Source of the DNA: Centroberyx gerrardi
Taxonomy: Eukaryota; Chordata; Actinopteri; Beryciformes; Berycidae
NCBI RefSeq assembly: GCF_048128805.1
Contig: NC_136000.1
Location: 24,586,049 to 24,650,048, forward strand
DNA: 64,000 bases
Direction of reading: 5' to 3'
Positions 1 to 11,814 of the stretch are shown here, in pieces. Positions within the stretch are counted from its first letter, which is position 1, and the number at the start of each line of letters is the position of its first letter. The notes below the pieces were generated by a model that was not told the DNA's origin, did not search any database, and worked only from the letters and a program-made list of their open reading frames with translations. Both the position numbers and the translations under genes were made by a program.

Positions 1-410
1 ATATATACTGTATATGCAGTGTGTGCAAACGTGAATTATCGGACATGGGACGTTCTGGCAGAATCAGAACCACTGAAGGCTAGTAACCTCTCAGCACTAA
101 CTATCATCACATGAGTGTACAATGCACAAAGTCCGGTTGTGAAAGTTTTGTCTAGTGTGCACAGGAGGCATCCTCTCAAAATTAAGAATGATAGTGAGTT
201 CTTGGTTCAGTCTGTTTTTAAAAAACAAGCAGCAATCCTAGACTCAGCAGGCTTTTGAAAGTGGCTTTGAAAGCTCTTCATATCTCCATACACAGAACTT
301 GAGGTGGGAAAGTACCCCCTCTTGTTCATATAAATTGTCAAGTGCATTAATAACCACTGATCTTATGAGAGTGAAGAAAATTGCAATTTACATGCCCACA
401 ATCCCCATTC

Positions 411-783
411 ACTTACAAAAAAAAGCTGTGTGTGAAAACCCACACGTGAATTCAAAGCACATGTGCTTTTTGGACACATGTTGGATTTCATATGTGAACA
501 ATTGTATTTTAACATCACATGCGACAGTTTTTACAGCTTTAGATGTGAAAATTTCAATTCATAAGTGATTTTTTTGTGAACATTTTTGCACTTGTTTTCA
601 TTTGCCATTACATATGACGTTATTTGTTTCACATGTGAAAACTTGCAAAGAGACAAATCACAGGTGAACAGTGTCATTTTCACATGGGAAATTTCACATG
701 TTCACATATGAAAACCGACATGTCAAACAAGCACGTGCTTTGAATTCACATGTGGGTTTTCTCATGTGACTTTTTTGTAAGGG
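411..783. mobile_element. Foldback MITE-like element rich in CACATGTG
   Basis: The two ends are inverted copies of each other over about 60 bp. The left arm (about 411-475) and the reverse complement of the right arm (about 722-782) share a CTTACAAAAAA start, a GAAAACCCACA block and a GAATTCAAAGCAC block. Between the arms the palindromic word CACATGTG and close variants recur. No transposase ORF is present, so this is a non-autonomous element. An open frame at 299-568 runs across it but resembles no protein I know. The family was not identified. Confidence 0.75.
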
Positions 784-2724
784 TTATTATAGTTTAACTG
801 TTTGCTTACTATAAATTGAAAGTGCAAGATATGATCCCTGTATATGTTAAGTACATAAATACATAGTACATATGACTTACAGAAGTGCAACACAAAGCCA
901 ATCATTTGCTTTCGTTACCAGACCATTCGATCCTAGAGAGCGGTGTTGCTCTAAAGATAGAGGGATTTGATGAAGAAGGGGAGGGGAGGTTTGTAGCCCC
1001 CTCACCAAATAATGCAGGCGCCCTCATCTGCAGAGTTATGCAACCCTAGGACCCTCGTACAGCATAGCATACACGCCCACCGCCCACGCACCTGCATACA
1101 CACACATACACACATGTCCACACACATGCTCATAAACAAAGGGCCACGCTCTTATACACGCTTGCATATATGCTGAAGCGCCGTCACAAAGACACATGCA
1201 CATACTGCCTGTGGACATAATGTACTTCCCACACAGGATGACCCCGACACACACACACACACACACCGGTTGTCTGTCCCCCCAGTGTGCAGTTTGCTGA
1301 CATGTGTGGAGCCTCCTGCGTGCAGGGCCAGGGCTGCATGCCACTGTCTCGGCCCAGTAATGGATGTCCCGTTTGTTGCACAGACAGACAGTGGCGGGGC
1401 TCAGCGCGGCCGTCCTGTCCGCCCGAGGATGAGTTCCTCCTCTGTTTAGGGAAAAGGATGTGATCTCACCCGTTAAAAATCCAACCTATGTCGCTTGCCA
1501 CTCATGACTTAATCCAGGCTTCTCCTTTGTGCGGAGCGCCCTCCCCTTCTCCCCTCTTCTCCTCTTACTTTCTCCCGGCCTCTCTGTCTCTTCATATCTC
1601 CCTCCTTCCCTCTCTATCTAGCTATCTGGCTATCTTTGTCTCTTTCTCTCTTTTGTCACTTTCACTTTCTTTCTGCCTCTTACCTAACAGCACTGTCTTT
1701 TTCTTTCTTTTCTATAGATTACTAAAGCATATGGGGAGAGCAACGTTGCAAGCGTCATTCAGGGTGGTCGTTGCTGGGTCTTCTCTTATATGCCATGTTC
1801 TTTAATAAGTCGTGTTATAGTGGGACTGTAAGGCTTCAGATCCACTGGCAGTAGGTCAATTGCTACCTCAGTGTCGCCATGATCGAAGGAAACCCGTGAA
1901 AAATAGCCTTGCACTGTGTGTGAGAATAGCAATGGTTTGCTGCATTTCATGATGCGTTCAAAAACATGTTTTTCCATTATTAGCAACAAGGATACAACAC
2001 AACATACTCATGTTACTTATGATTGTGACCCCCAGCATGAAGCCAGATTCTAAAGTCAATCAGGCTACTAAAAGCATGTTTTACCAAAGCCAAACCTACC
2101 TACAATTCACTTTCACTTATGTCATCTGTATGTGTGTGCGTGTGTGTGTTTGTGTGCGCACATTTGTGGGTGCGTGTACGCATTCATATCTGATTGAACA
2201 ACAAATAATAATGACATCAAGTGGGACAGCAGTCGACCACATTATTGTTCATTTCACCAGTCAGTCACCCCAACAAAACTTAATAAACACAACTATAATC
2301 TCTCACCAACTGATCAGTGCATCTGTTATTGTTTTTTCATATCCCACACTGGTTTTTATTATGACTGTTGTCTTCAATGCAAGATGTCTATACAGGGTTC
2401 CTATGGAAAAGCCTGCGCTCCAACAGTCCACATATGTACATCCTCTGAAACTCTTCACAGGATTGTCATGATGCTTCTCATTATGCACTGGGCTGCACTA
2501 TATAGGGTGACTAGTGCAGTCAGTATGTCAGTGGTAACAAGAAGTGAACATATGGGCTTGTTCTGAAAACCAAATACAATGGGCCGTTGACAGCCGCAGC
2601 AATACAGTGGCCACTAATCTGGTTCTTTCATGGTCTAACTGTTCTTTTTTTACACAAGTACAGAACTGGCTAACAGCTTGTTGGGGTTTTTATTTCGATT
2701 TTTTTGTCTGGACCAGCTGCGAAT

Positions 2725-2730
<6 letters not shown>

Positions 2731-2762
<32 letters not shown>
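2731..2762. repeat. (GT)n microsatellite
   Basis: Uninterrupted GT dinucleotide run of about 16 units inside a wider GT-rich patch. Confidence 0.95.
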
Positions 2763-2766
<4 letters not shown>

Positions 2767-3159
2767 TTGTGCACAATTTTTATGCATGTGTGTAGATACC
2801 CGCTGGCCTGTGTGTATTTTACATATCAGTACGTGTGATTAATACTGCAACCCTGTCGTAACATCCTGGCCCATTCGATGCCCGCTCCCTTCCAGCAGGT
2901 CCGGCAGCCATCACTTCATACACTGCCTTGCTTGTCACCGATTGCCAGGGCAGCTGTCTGCATGCGGCAAGTGATTGTGGCACCTCATAACTCAAGCTGC
3001 ACAGAGAGAGCGAGAGGGAGAACTTGATGCACTTCATGTCCACGAAACTTATTGGACTGAATTGGCACAGAGCGTTTCTTTTGTTCAACACACACTTCAC
3101 CGATCACTTCTTTTCAAATATCAAATATCTAACACATTCCTATTATATTAAAATTCATT

Positions 3160-3265
3160 TTTCATTCATTTTCTCTACCTGCTTAATCCTTTTCAGGGTC
3201 GAGGGGGGCGGAAGGCAACGAGACAACCCTGGACAGATCGCTAGTCCATCGCTAGTCCATCGTGA
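3160..3265 (+). repeat. Fragment of a common teleost dispersed repeat
   Basis: The order TTCATTTTCTCTACCTGCTT, then TTTTCAGGGTCGAGGGGG, then CCTGGACAGATCGCTAGTCC matches a dispersed repeat that I recognise from many fish genomes. The phrase CTAGTCCATCG is duplicated at the 3' side. The copy is short and degenerate. The family name is uncertain. Confidence 0.55.
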
Positions 3266-3529
3266 GAAATTACATAGATTATGGACATGAAACAATTCCT
3301 TCAACCTACCGACTAATACATAAATGGGGAGGGTGAATAAGAAAGAGGGAGAGAGAGAGAGAGAGAGAGATGCCTGGGTTATGTTTCCTGGCAAAGGGGG
3401 GTTCTGTCAGTCTGTCAGTCATTATGGGCCACAGATATATGGAGCAGCAGATGCAAAAGACAAGCTCTTCTGCTCTGCAAGGGAACACCTTCAGATTTGA
3501 AGATGTGCTCACACACTCAAATACACACA

Positions 3530-3530
<1 letters not shown>

Positions 3531-3588
<58 letters not shown>
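3531..3588. repeat. (CT)n microsatellite
   Basis: Pure CT run of about 29 units. It is preceded and followed by CA-rich sequence, giving a compound CA-CT-CA tract. Confidence 0.95.
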
Positions 3589-3592
<4 letters not shown>

Positions 3593-4376
3593 ACACACAC
3601 ATGCACACACACAGAGATAGTTCCTCAAGGCTGCCGGCCAGGGGAGGAGGATGTATGGAGGGAAAAGAAGGATGAGTACTGGGAAGAACAGGAGTAGTAT
3701 CCCTGTATATCTTTCTATCTCACTTTTAATTCCTTATTCATCCTTTTTTGTTAACCTTTATTACCTGGTTTCACCTGGATCTGTTCTCGGCTAGTGTATC
3801 AGTGTAGGAGCGGTGTATGCATGCAGGTACCATCCAGTTCCACATGTGTGGCATGAGCGAGTCTATAGACAAGGAAGCCCTCAGGATCAAAGAGAGACTC
3901 CGGCAAGAGGAGATCAGGCAGATCCTGAGCAGGTGGAATGAGGGACAGTAAAAGAAAGCGTAAAGACACAGTAAGAGATATGGGAGTAACAAGGCCGTCC
4001 CTGTCCCAGTGAGGGGGGGGGGAGCTGCTGAAATACAAACCGCTCACACACAACACATTTATTGCCCTCTGCGTCTGCGTCACCTGGGGATATACTGGCA
4101 TCTTCAGTTTGTATGTAAAAAGCCCAGGGGGCAAACTGTCGGGAGGTGCAGTCAGAAGTAAGAACTGCTGAGGAGGTTTCACTCTGATAAGTCAAACTGA
4201 GCTGAGCTTGTTGGAAAGTCGCCGGAGGATGTCTGGAAAAAGTCTTCCTGGTTGCAACGTCCTCAGGGTGAAATGGATAGCAAGCATGACAGCTTTTGTT
4301 TGATATTTTACTTATTTAATGTTATCATTATTATTGTTATTAGATTCACTTTAGAGTCTAAAATGTCTTTTCTGTG

Positions 4377-4431
4377 AATGATGATAATCCCTCTGTTACC
4401 ACTGCATGGTAACAGAGGGATTATCATCATT
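4377..4431. repeat. Perfect 24-bp inverted repeat with 7-nt loop
   Basis: The left arm at 4377-4400 and the right arm at 4408-4431 are exact reverse complements over 24 bp, separated by the loop ACTGCAT. The hairpin stands alone with no recognisable element around it. It could be a very small foldback element, a hairpin RNA precursor or a template-switch product. Confidence 0.95.
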
Positions 4432-5602
4432 GTAATGATTAGTAAGCCATGGCATATAACATTACACATTGTTCTCATATGTTACCGCATATGGTGATGC
4501 AGCCCGAGGAGTTTTCCAGTCATATATTGACAATGATTCATGGGTAACAACATAAATATTGATCTTGTTACAGCATACAAGGGACTGGTCGTTTCTTTGT
4601 CGATGATAAGCTTTATTATTAAAACTATGACTTGATGCTGGAATACCCCGTGGTCTCTGGGGACTTAGATTTTTTTTTTTGCATTAATTGTATGAGCTGT
4701 TGACCACACAGCGCGCCCTCATCGGCACACACACACATCCCACTGAGGAATGTGTCTCACAATCCACCTTATCGGGTGCTTGGTCTGTTTTGTCTATGGG
4801 GCATCCAAAGAGGGCTTAGCGTTACGACTGATAGGCTTTTTGGAATACACACCTCTCTCCTCTTTCCTTCCACACTTCCCTCCCCTCGTCTGTCATTCCC
4901 CCCATTCCTCTTCTGTCCTCTCTCTCTTTATCTCTCTCTCTCTCTCTCTTTCTCTTCCCGTTTCCCACACCCCTCCTCTCTTCACCTTCCATTCCTCAAA
5001 CTCCACCCTCCAGCCAGCCTTTAAAGCAGATCAAGTCCTCCGTTGATGGCCCACCTTCTTTCCCCCTTCTCTCAAAATTAATTGGAGGAGTAACTCCCTA
5101 AGTACCTCCCTGATCTTTGCATGCAGTCCATTTCAAGACGTCAGGCAAAGTGGGCATGTCAAGAAAAGAGTGAAAACCTTTTTTTTTTTTTTTTGATGAT
5201 GCTTTACTGGGATTGGCACAAAGCCTTTCTTTTCCAGAAACTCTCCATAGCAGAACCCTCCTCCGTGCAGGAAGGACGTTGTTAGCCCGTTCCCAGACCT
5301 GCCTCCTGCAGCACCCGAACTCCTGGCCCATAACATCCAATTGATTTATCCCTGATTGTTAGGAGGCCGCTGGAGCTGTGTCTCGATTGGCTCCATATGA
5401 GAACAGTGCCGAGAGGTCATCTATAACAATCATTTTCAGTGGCTCATTATTCCCAGGCCAAACAACCCAAAGACCCAATTTCCTACCGCGCTGTTCATAA
5501 AAGTGACAGATGGCCAAAACCTGGAAAAGCTTTCCTATAATCGTTAGCCCACTGAAGTGCTACATACAATGCTCTTTAGTATAGTGCTGGTTGGACTCTG
5601 TT

Positions 5603-5605
<3 letters not shown>

Positions 5606-5644
<39 letters not shown>
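5606..5644. repeat. (CT)n microsatellite
   Basis: Pure CT run of about 19 units. Confidence 0.95.
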
Positions 5645-5648
<4 letters not shown>

Positions 5649-6637
5649 ACTCCTTCCACCTTCTCTATCCTGTTCATTTTTTCCAAGGTGAAGAATGTGA
5701 AGGAGGAGAAGGCAGTGTGTTTAATAGCTTTAGGCCATATTCCACCCAGTTCAGTTTTCCTCCTCTTCGTATGGCCCACGATGTGAATCCAACACACAAA
5801 TATTTGCCAGGTAGTTTGTCTCTCTCCAAAGGCTCACTCTACCTTAACGTGGGACAGCACTTAAAGTCACATGGACGGACAGGGGCCAAGACAAGGTCCC
5901 CTTTCATCCTATGGACCTGCCACTCTCTGGCATTCGGGGTCATCTAGTCACTTGAGCAAGTCTGCACCCCTCCACGGCTGCCTGTGAGGGTCTTTTCTTG
6001 CCGGGGAAATGCCTGTGTGATAAATGCGTGGCTTGGAACAACAGCTGAGACTAAGACTTGGCTCGGCCTCCCCCCTGCCTGTTTCAGACACAAGTGTGGT
6101 TTCCTCATATCTTGGCTCTTTGTCATGAATGACCTCTTTCATTTTTCCCCACCTCCAATAATAACCAAACTCCTCTACTCAGCATTTGAGAAAAAAACAA
6201 AAAAAAAGAATCTTTTTTTTTTCTCATATTTATTTCCACTCCTGTCTTTTTGGCAAAGCCAAACGCTAGCTCATAGCAGTAACTTTATCCCTTGCATGGT
6301 GGCTTGCAGGATTGCGTGGGCTAGTGGGTGGGCAGTTGCAGGGTGCAAGGGGGCGGGGGTTGGGGGGTTGTGAGAGGTGGGGGGTTAAAAGAGGCGTTCA
6401 AAGCAGACATCCTCTTGCCGATGGGGTTTTTCAAAACAATGACTTACTCCCACTCTCTATTTCTGAGGATTGTGCTTTTGTTGATCTCCATGTGGACTTG
6501 TTTCCTCTCTCGTGTTTCTTTTTCTTCTGCACAGAGACTCAAAAATGTCACAAAAATCTGACCTGATACACAATACAAAAATGTCACCTCCTACATAACC
6601 GTGGACCATGGAAATAAATGTTACTGAACACTGCCAA

Positions 6638-6955
6638 GTAGGGCTGAATGATATTGACAAAAAATCTAATTGCGATTATTTTTACAGAATATTGTAATTG
6701 CGATTTAAACTGTGATGCATACCGACAGTTTTTCTTGTCATACATTTTTTTGAAAAATTGTTTAAAGAAAAGTGATTTTGTTAAAAAAAAATAGGTGTCA
6801 GTGTGCAGGATTTACTGAGTTTGAGTATGATGAACGGTTTTCATCAGTATTGTATATTCCAAAGATTACCCAGAGCACTAAAACACCTTGTTTAAATTGC
6901 AGAAGTTCATATTGCGATTTCGATTTTATTTCGATTAATTTTTCAGCTCGACTGA
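6638..6955. mobile_element. Degenerate MITE-like repeat with ATTGCGATT motifs
   Basis: It starts with TAGGGCTGAATGATATTGAC followed by several ATTGCGATT words, and ends with a cluster of TTGCGATTTCGATTTT words. This arrangement is typical of a dispersed teleost repeat whose copies begin with GGGCTG and carry many CGATT motifs. There is no coding capacity. Boundaries are approximate. Confidence 0.5.
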
Positions 6956-7480
6956 CAAGACACACACACATTCATGCGCATCAGATTTTTTTTTATAAAT
7001 CATCCACCCACGTCAAGTCTGTTCATTTGAACCAAATGCAGATTTCATCTTCTCACCAGTTCTCTTGCATCACCGTACCAGACCATTCACCGTAGCATCA
7101 TTTTCTCATCCAAGTCAGCCACCAATTCATCTTATAAAAATAGGGGGCCTAACCCCCATCTCTCCCAACCATCTTTCATCCTGGTTTTGTGGCCCTCCCA
7201 TATGTGCCTCTAATCTCTCCCTTGTGTCTCTGAAATGTCAGTGCGGAGGAGCGAGCATGTACTTGCTCGCTATGGATTTCCCATGGAATGCGCCGTTTTC
7301 GGTTCACCCCGCGTGCGTCGCCTGTTTTGATAGGCGGTGATTATGGAGTATTTATTTTCCTACTGGGTGTGGGAACCCAACCTGTTGGTACACTACCATT
7401 GTGAGGCGGGTTGCTGTTTCTTCAGCTCAGGAAGCTGTGACTCACACGCACACACACACTCGCACAAACAAACACGCTCT

Positions 7481-7506
7481 GTAGATTAGATTAGATTAGA
7501 TTAGAT
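7481..7506. repeat. (TTAGA)n pentanucleotide repeat
   Basis: About five tandem copies of the pentanucleotide ATTAG/TTAGA. Confidence 0.9.
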
Positions 7507-9582
7507 CTGTAATTAACAAACAGGCCCACACCGATAACCACCTTAAGGTGTGTTTTGATAACAGAAGGATAAAAAAAGGAATTGGACCATCAGAAAGCGG
7601 AAAACCTGTCTCCGTGTAACTGGAGAGGGATGAGTGTCAAACCGAATGCAGGACACCACGACTTCAGATGTAGTGTGTGTGTGTGTGTGTGTGCAAATAG
7701 CTCGCATAAGTCGGATGGAATTGGGTTTCGGTCTTATTAGGTTTCGGTTTCTTATGTGTTTGTGTGTGTTCGTGCGTGTGTGTGTGTGTGTGTGCCTGCA
7801 TCTTGTTGGGTTTCGGGATGCTATTGTATCTTATTCTTATATGTGCATGCGTTTTACTCAATATATGCAATGTGTGCGCCTATGTGCGTGCACTTGAATA
7901 TTCGTGTGTGTGTGTAGGCCTACGTGAGAGCGACGGGGTGTGCATGCATTTTCCTGTTTGTTTGTGTTTGAGAAAGCAGAGCCCTCGCAAGTCCAAGAGG
8001 TTAAGCCCCTACTATCTGAGTCTTTGGTGAATGGTGGAGGTCTGGGTCGGGAGGAGGGGTCGAGAAAAAGATGGAGGGAGTGAATGACGGAGGGAGGGAG
8101 GGAGAGAGAGAGAGAGGGAGGCCCCTGCGAGACAATTCCCCTGACGTCGGGCCATTCACAGACACAGGAAATGCTTGACCTCACACCCTGAGAAATGTCC
8201 ACAGCAGCCCACTTGTGTTAAAGGTGTAATTGGGCATAATTAGGAGCTGGCAGAGGCAGAGAGAGGGATGGAGAGGGACCTGCGTGCCCCACATGCCTTC
8301 CTTCCCCATGCCTGCCTCCGTCTGGCTGCCTGCGACACGGCGGAGCCAACCTCGCACTGCACATATTTACAGCAAATACCATCTCTAAACAAGCAGGGGA
8401 AACTTCACAACAACAAGGATCCTTTCAGCTCAGCCGCTTCGCTGCAGTCTATTGCAGGAAAGGTCTTACTTACAGGCTTTTTCTGAAATTGTTGCCTCTG
8501 CGTTGATATGTTTGCTCATATTAGGTCATTAGGCAAATTTGGTATTTGATATCCAATTGAGAGGGTCGGCTGTTCCGCTACACGTCTTAATTTGTTCTTC
8601 ATACGCTAGACGGGAAACATACTTATCCTTGAGATGGTTTTGACAGGGGCATGTGAAACGAGTTTGGGAGAAAATAAGTCTAGCCCAGCACGGTGGATCC
8701 CATGTCTCCATTCTGACCCTTCACCCTGACATGAGCTTCAATTCCTCCTTTGTCCCGGCCCACAGTTCACAGGGGGAGCAACCTCAGGTGGCATGGCAGC
8801 GCTGAGTTCCGAATTCATTTCCATGCCTTCCACAGCGATTCTCTCTACATCATCCTCCTGGGAAACACGAGCGCAGTTCTTCTTCCTGTTCTTCTTATCC
8901 TTCTTCTTCTTCTTCTTGCTCTTAATCTTATTCTCCTTCTGTGTATAGGACGAGGATGTAAAACACCGATGTCCGACATGAGCTCACCAAACAGCCAGCT
9001 GCTTCCTCTCAGAGGCCCGGCCGAGACAGGAATGCACTTTCCTTTGGGCCCTTCATTCATAAGAAATAAACCATCGACCCGCATGCAGGGGTTTTAGTGA
9101 GAGTAAGGGCTGTCAGCCATTGATGTGATAGGGGGGCTGGGTTGGGGAGGATCGGTGGGTGGGTGGGAGAAGGCTTGGGAAAGGGAACATAACGTATGGA
9201 GCTTGGCGCGGATCGCTCAACAGCCGCTCCTGCAACATCAGTCTTGTGTGACGAGTTCCAACCGATCAAACCCCCGCCATTTGGCTTTTTAGTGACGTTC
9301 CCTCCAAGGGCAGAAGTCAGGTTCGTGTTCTCTCAGGTGAGGCAGACGGCGGGAGAGACAAAGGAAAGGAGGGAGGAGAAAATAAGGAAATGGAAGGAAA
9401 GGTCAGGATGAGGCGAGTGAAGAGAAGAGAGCATGAGGCGAAAAAATGTAGACAAAAGGAGGAGGAGACAGGAGACAAACTATGGAACTGGTGACAGGGG
9501 AGAGTTGCCGAAGAGAAAACCAGTGAGTGTTGAGTGCAGTGCAGGAGGGGGGGGAAGGACTGGAAATGCAAGAGAACTGGCA

Positions 9583-9614
9583 GGGGCGGGGGGGGCGGGG
9601 CGGGGGGGGCGGGG
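9583..9614 (+). other. Potential G-quadruplex tract
   Basis: Runs of four to eight G separated by single C bases occur at least four times in 32 bases. This fits the canonical G-quadruplex pattern on the plus strand. It lies within a purine-rich segment with no gene nearby. Confidence 0.7.
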
Positions 9615-10301
9615 TTAGGAGGAGAAGTCAGAGAAGTCAGTGATCACTCAGGAGGTCTGGAACTCTGACCTGTGACCCCGCAGCGGAGCGGATGCCACCA
9701 TGGTGAAAATGCCAGAGGTGAGGTATGCAAGCCCCCCGAGCCCCTGGCGGAAACCATTCCCCCCCGTGATGAATGGGATGTTAGCATTGACACAAATTGG
9801 CCCATAATAATGACACAAGGCCGCTAAGCACACAGAGACAGAGTGACTGAGAGTGGGAATTAGAGAGTGAAAGACAAGGCAGGCAGAGAGAGAGAGAGAG
9901 AGGGTAAGAGGAAAAGAAGGAGAAGAGACTGAGAGAAGATGAAAAAAGTCTTGCAGGAAAGAATTACCTTACCCAGTGGGATAGAGAGAGGGAGAGAGGC
10001 GGGAGATTTACGACTGAGAGTATCTCTGGTGTTTTCTCTCCATTCTCCAGAACGCTGGGATCGCACAAAAGGCCCGGAGTTCAGAGGGCCCCCGACACAC
10101 GGACAGACGGACAGACAGAGAGACAGACAGAGAGAGAGAAAGACACGCATGGTCTCTGGGAATGTTAGCTGTCCTCTCTCCACATCTTCTCCCTTCCCTT
10201 TGCCTTTTTTCCTGCTTCTCCTCCTTCTCCTCTCCTCTCCTCTCCTCTCAGAGTCCTGGGAAGTGTTTACATCGCGCCCAGGCCCCACGTACAGTATACG
10301 G

Positions 10302-10311
10302 CTATTTTTAG
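10302..10311. promoter_or_regulatory. Candidate MEF2 site
   Basis: CTATTTTTAG matches the MEF2 consensus YTAWWWWTAR exactly. It sits in non-repetitive sequence with the look of a regulatory element, about 19 kb upstream of ccnd2. Function is inferred only, and single motifs of this length occur by chance. Confidence 0.25.
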
Positions 10312-11779
10312 CCGCCGAGTTCCCAGGCTGAATCAGGAGAAAGCCGCGGCATCCCTTTTTATAGCTTCGGCATGACACAGCATGTAGATGCTTCCTTCTT
10401 TTCTTTTTTTTCTCCCCTCCTCCCTCCACCAAAACAAGGCATCCCTCTGTCTTTAAGGAAACACATGTATTAGATTAGGCCAGTTGGGAGGCAAGGGTCA
10501 CACTCCTGTCAGTAATTGAAATGCGATTATGTATGAGCTAACATGATTACAGCGGTGAGGGGTTGTGGGGGGGGGGGGGTGATTGAAAGGTGAATGCCAG
10601 CCTGTGATGTGCCCCCGCTCCCTTATTCCGCAGTGGACATTCCAGAGGTAATGGAACATGAATGAATCTCCCTGCGTACAGATGGGAAATGACCAAAAGC
10701 TGACCGAGAGGGGAAGCTGCAAGAGGGAACAGTAGGTTACGGATATTCCTCCCAGTCCCCTGAAGAAAGGGAAGGGCACATCACGCATGAACTGTGCACT
10801 TACTTTCACTTACTTTACCTTAGCCCCAGACACAGTACATGTCAAGAAAACATAAGAAAACACTTAGTTATTTTGTGCAGTTTATATAGACCCATATCTA
10901 TCGTTGTCGTTTGAAACCCGCGTATCTCCACTTTTGGTGATTTTCACGTTTTCATTTCATTTCAGACTACATGGTTCCTCTATGGGTTGAGAAGAAACAC
11001 TTTCATGACCAACTGGTTAAACTCAGAAATGCGTTGTCATCACACTAGAATCAAGGCTGTTTTTCTGTTCCTCTAAAGTTGACATTTGGAGATACAAGGT
11101 TTTCGCTGGACACTGACGATATCCACGTGCATGCATACATATAGCATACACATACACATACAGTATACACATACGCATGGCCCTTTAAATCACAGGCATT
11201 TGGTCTCAACTCCAGCCAGGGAGAAAAGGAGGGGGAAAAGCAAAAGCACGCAAAACATGTCAAACATGAAGTAGACAGTGGGCCAATCAAATCAATAAGC
11301 GCTGATTACTGGTAAAAGCAAGTCTGTGTTTGAAGGGAAGAGAAACAGCCTCAGGGGGATATCCAGATGCTCGTGGATCACTAACAGGAGATGAAAGAAA
11401 AGAACTCATTCACCTTATTGACACAGTCATGAAAGGCAGAATTTGATTCTGAAAAATACCTGAGTTCTCATCTCCGGAGTCTCCATGTCTGTTTTGAAAG
11501 AGCATTATGATTTGGATTTGTTTTTGGACTTGGGTGATGTGATGACTAATTTGTAGTTGCAAAGTTCTTGTCCAATTACAAGAAACTTAGATGAATTGTT
11601 GTTTTTTTCGTTGTAAAAACTGTCTAAAGAGGCTTTGACTCACCTGGCCAGTTATTCCTTTATGTGCTGAATAATTTGCTGTCAGACTGCGGTTGTCATG
11701 AAAAAACAGCAGATTAATCATTTTGCTTTGAGACTACAGTACATGTCCTTTGATAGATACCGGTGTCCAGAGTGTGTGC

Positions 11780-11814
<35 letters not shown>

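Larger units (their letters stand above)
784..6637. other. Distal upstream intergenic DNA of ccnd2
   Basis: No coding exon is supported here. The stretch holds CA, GT, CT and GA microsatellites, a teleost-type dispersed repeat fragment, the 24-bp palindrome at 4377-4431, T-runs near 4670 and 5180, and otherwise unique sequence. Apparent ORFs are short, lack splice context and largely follow simple-sequence tracts. Confidence 0.6.

Noticed and set aside
299..568. Plus-strand open frame of 89 codons
   Set aside because: It runs through the foldback element at 411-783 and matches no known protein; the codons follow the repeat words.
1036..1344. Minus-strand open frames rich in Cys-Val
   Set aside because: They are translations of CA/GT repeat sequence. 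The same applies to frames at 2544-2795, 7634-7897, 17211-17444, 27880-28143, 45622-45996 and 49656-49871.
1786..1989. Minus-strand 67-codon frame with a protein-like composition
   Set aside because: No recognisable domain, no splice-site or homology support, and no neighbouring exons. Possibly a repeat fragment.
3306..3697. Frames encoding poly-(Ser-Leu) or poly-(Arg-Glu)
   Set aside because: They are translations of the CT/GA microsatellite. Similar frames at 34558-34746 and 41268-41696 are rejected for the same reason.
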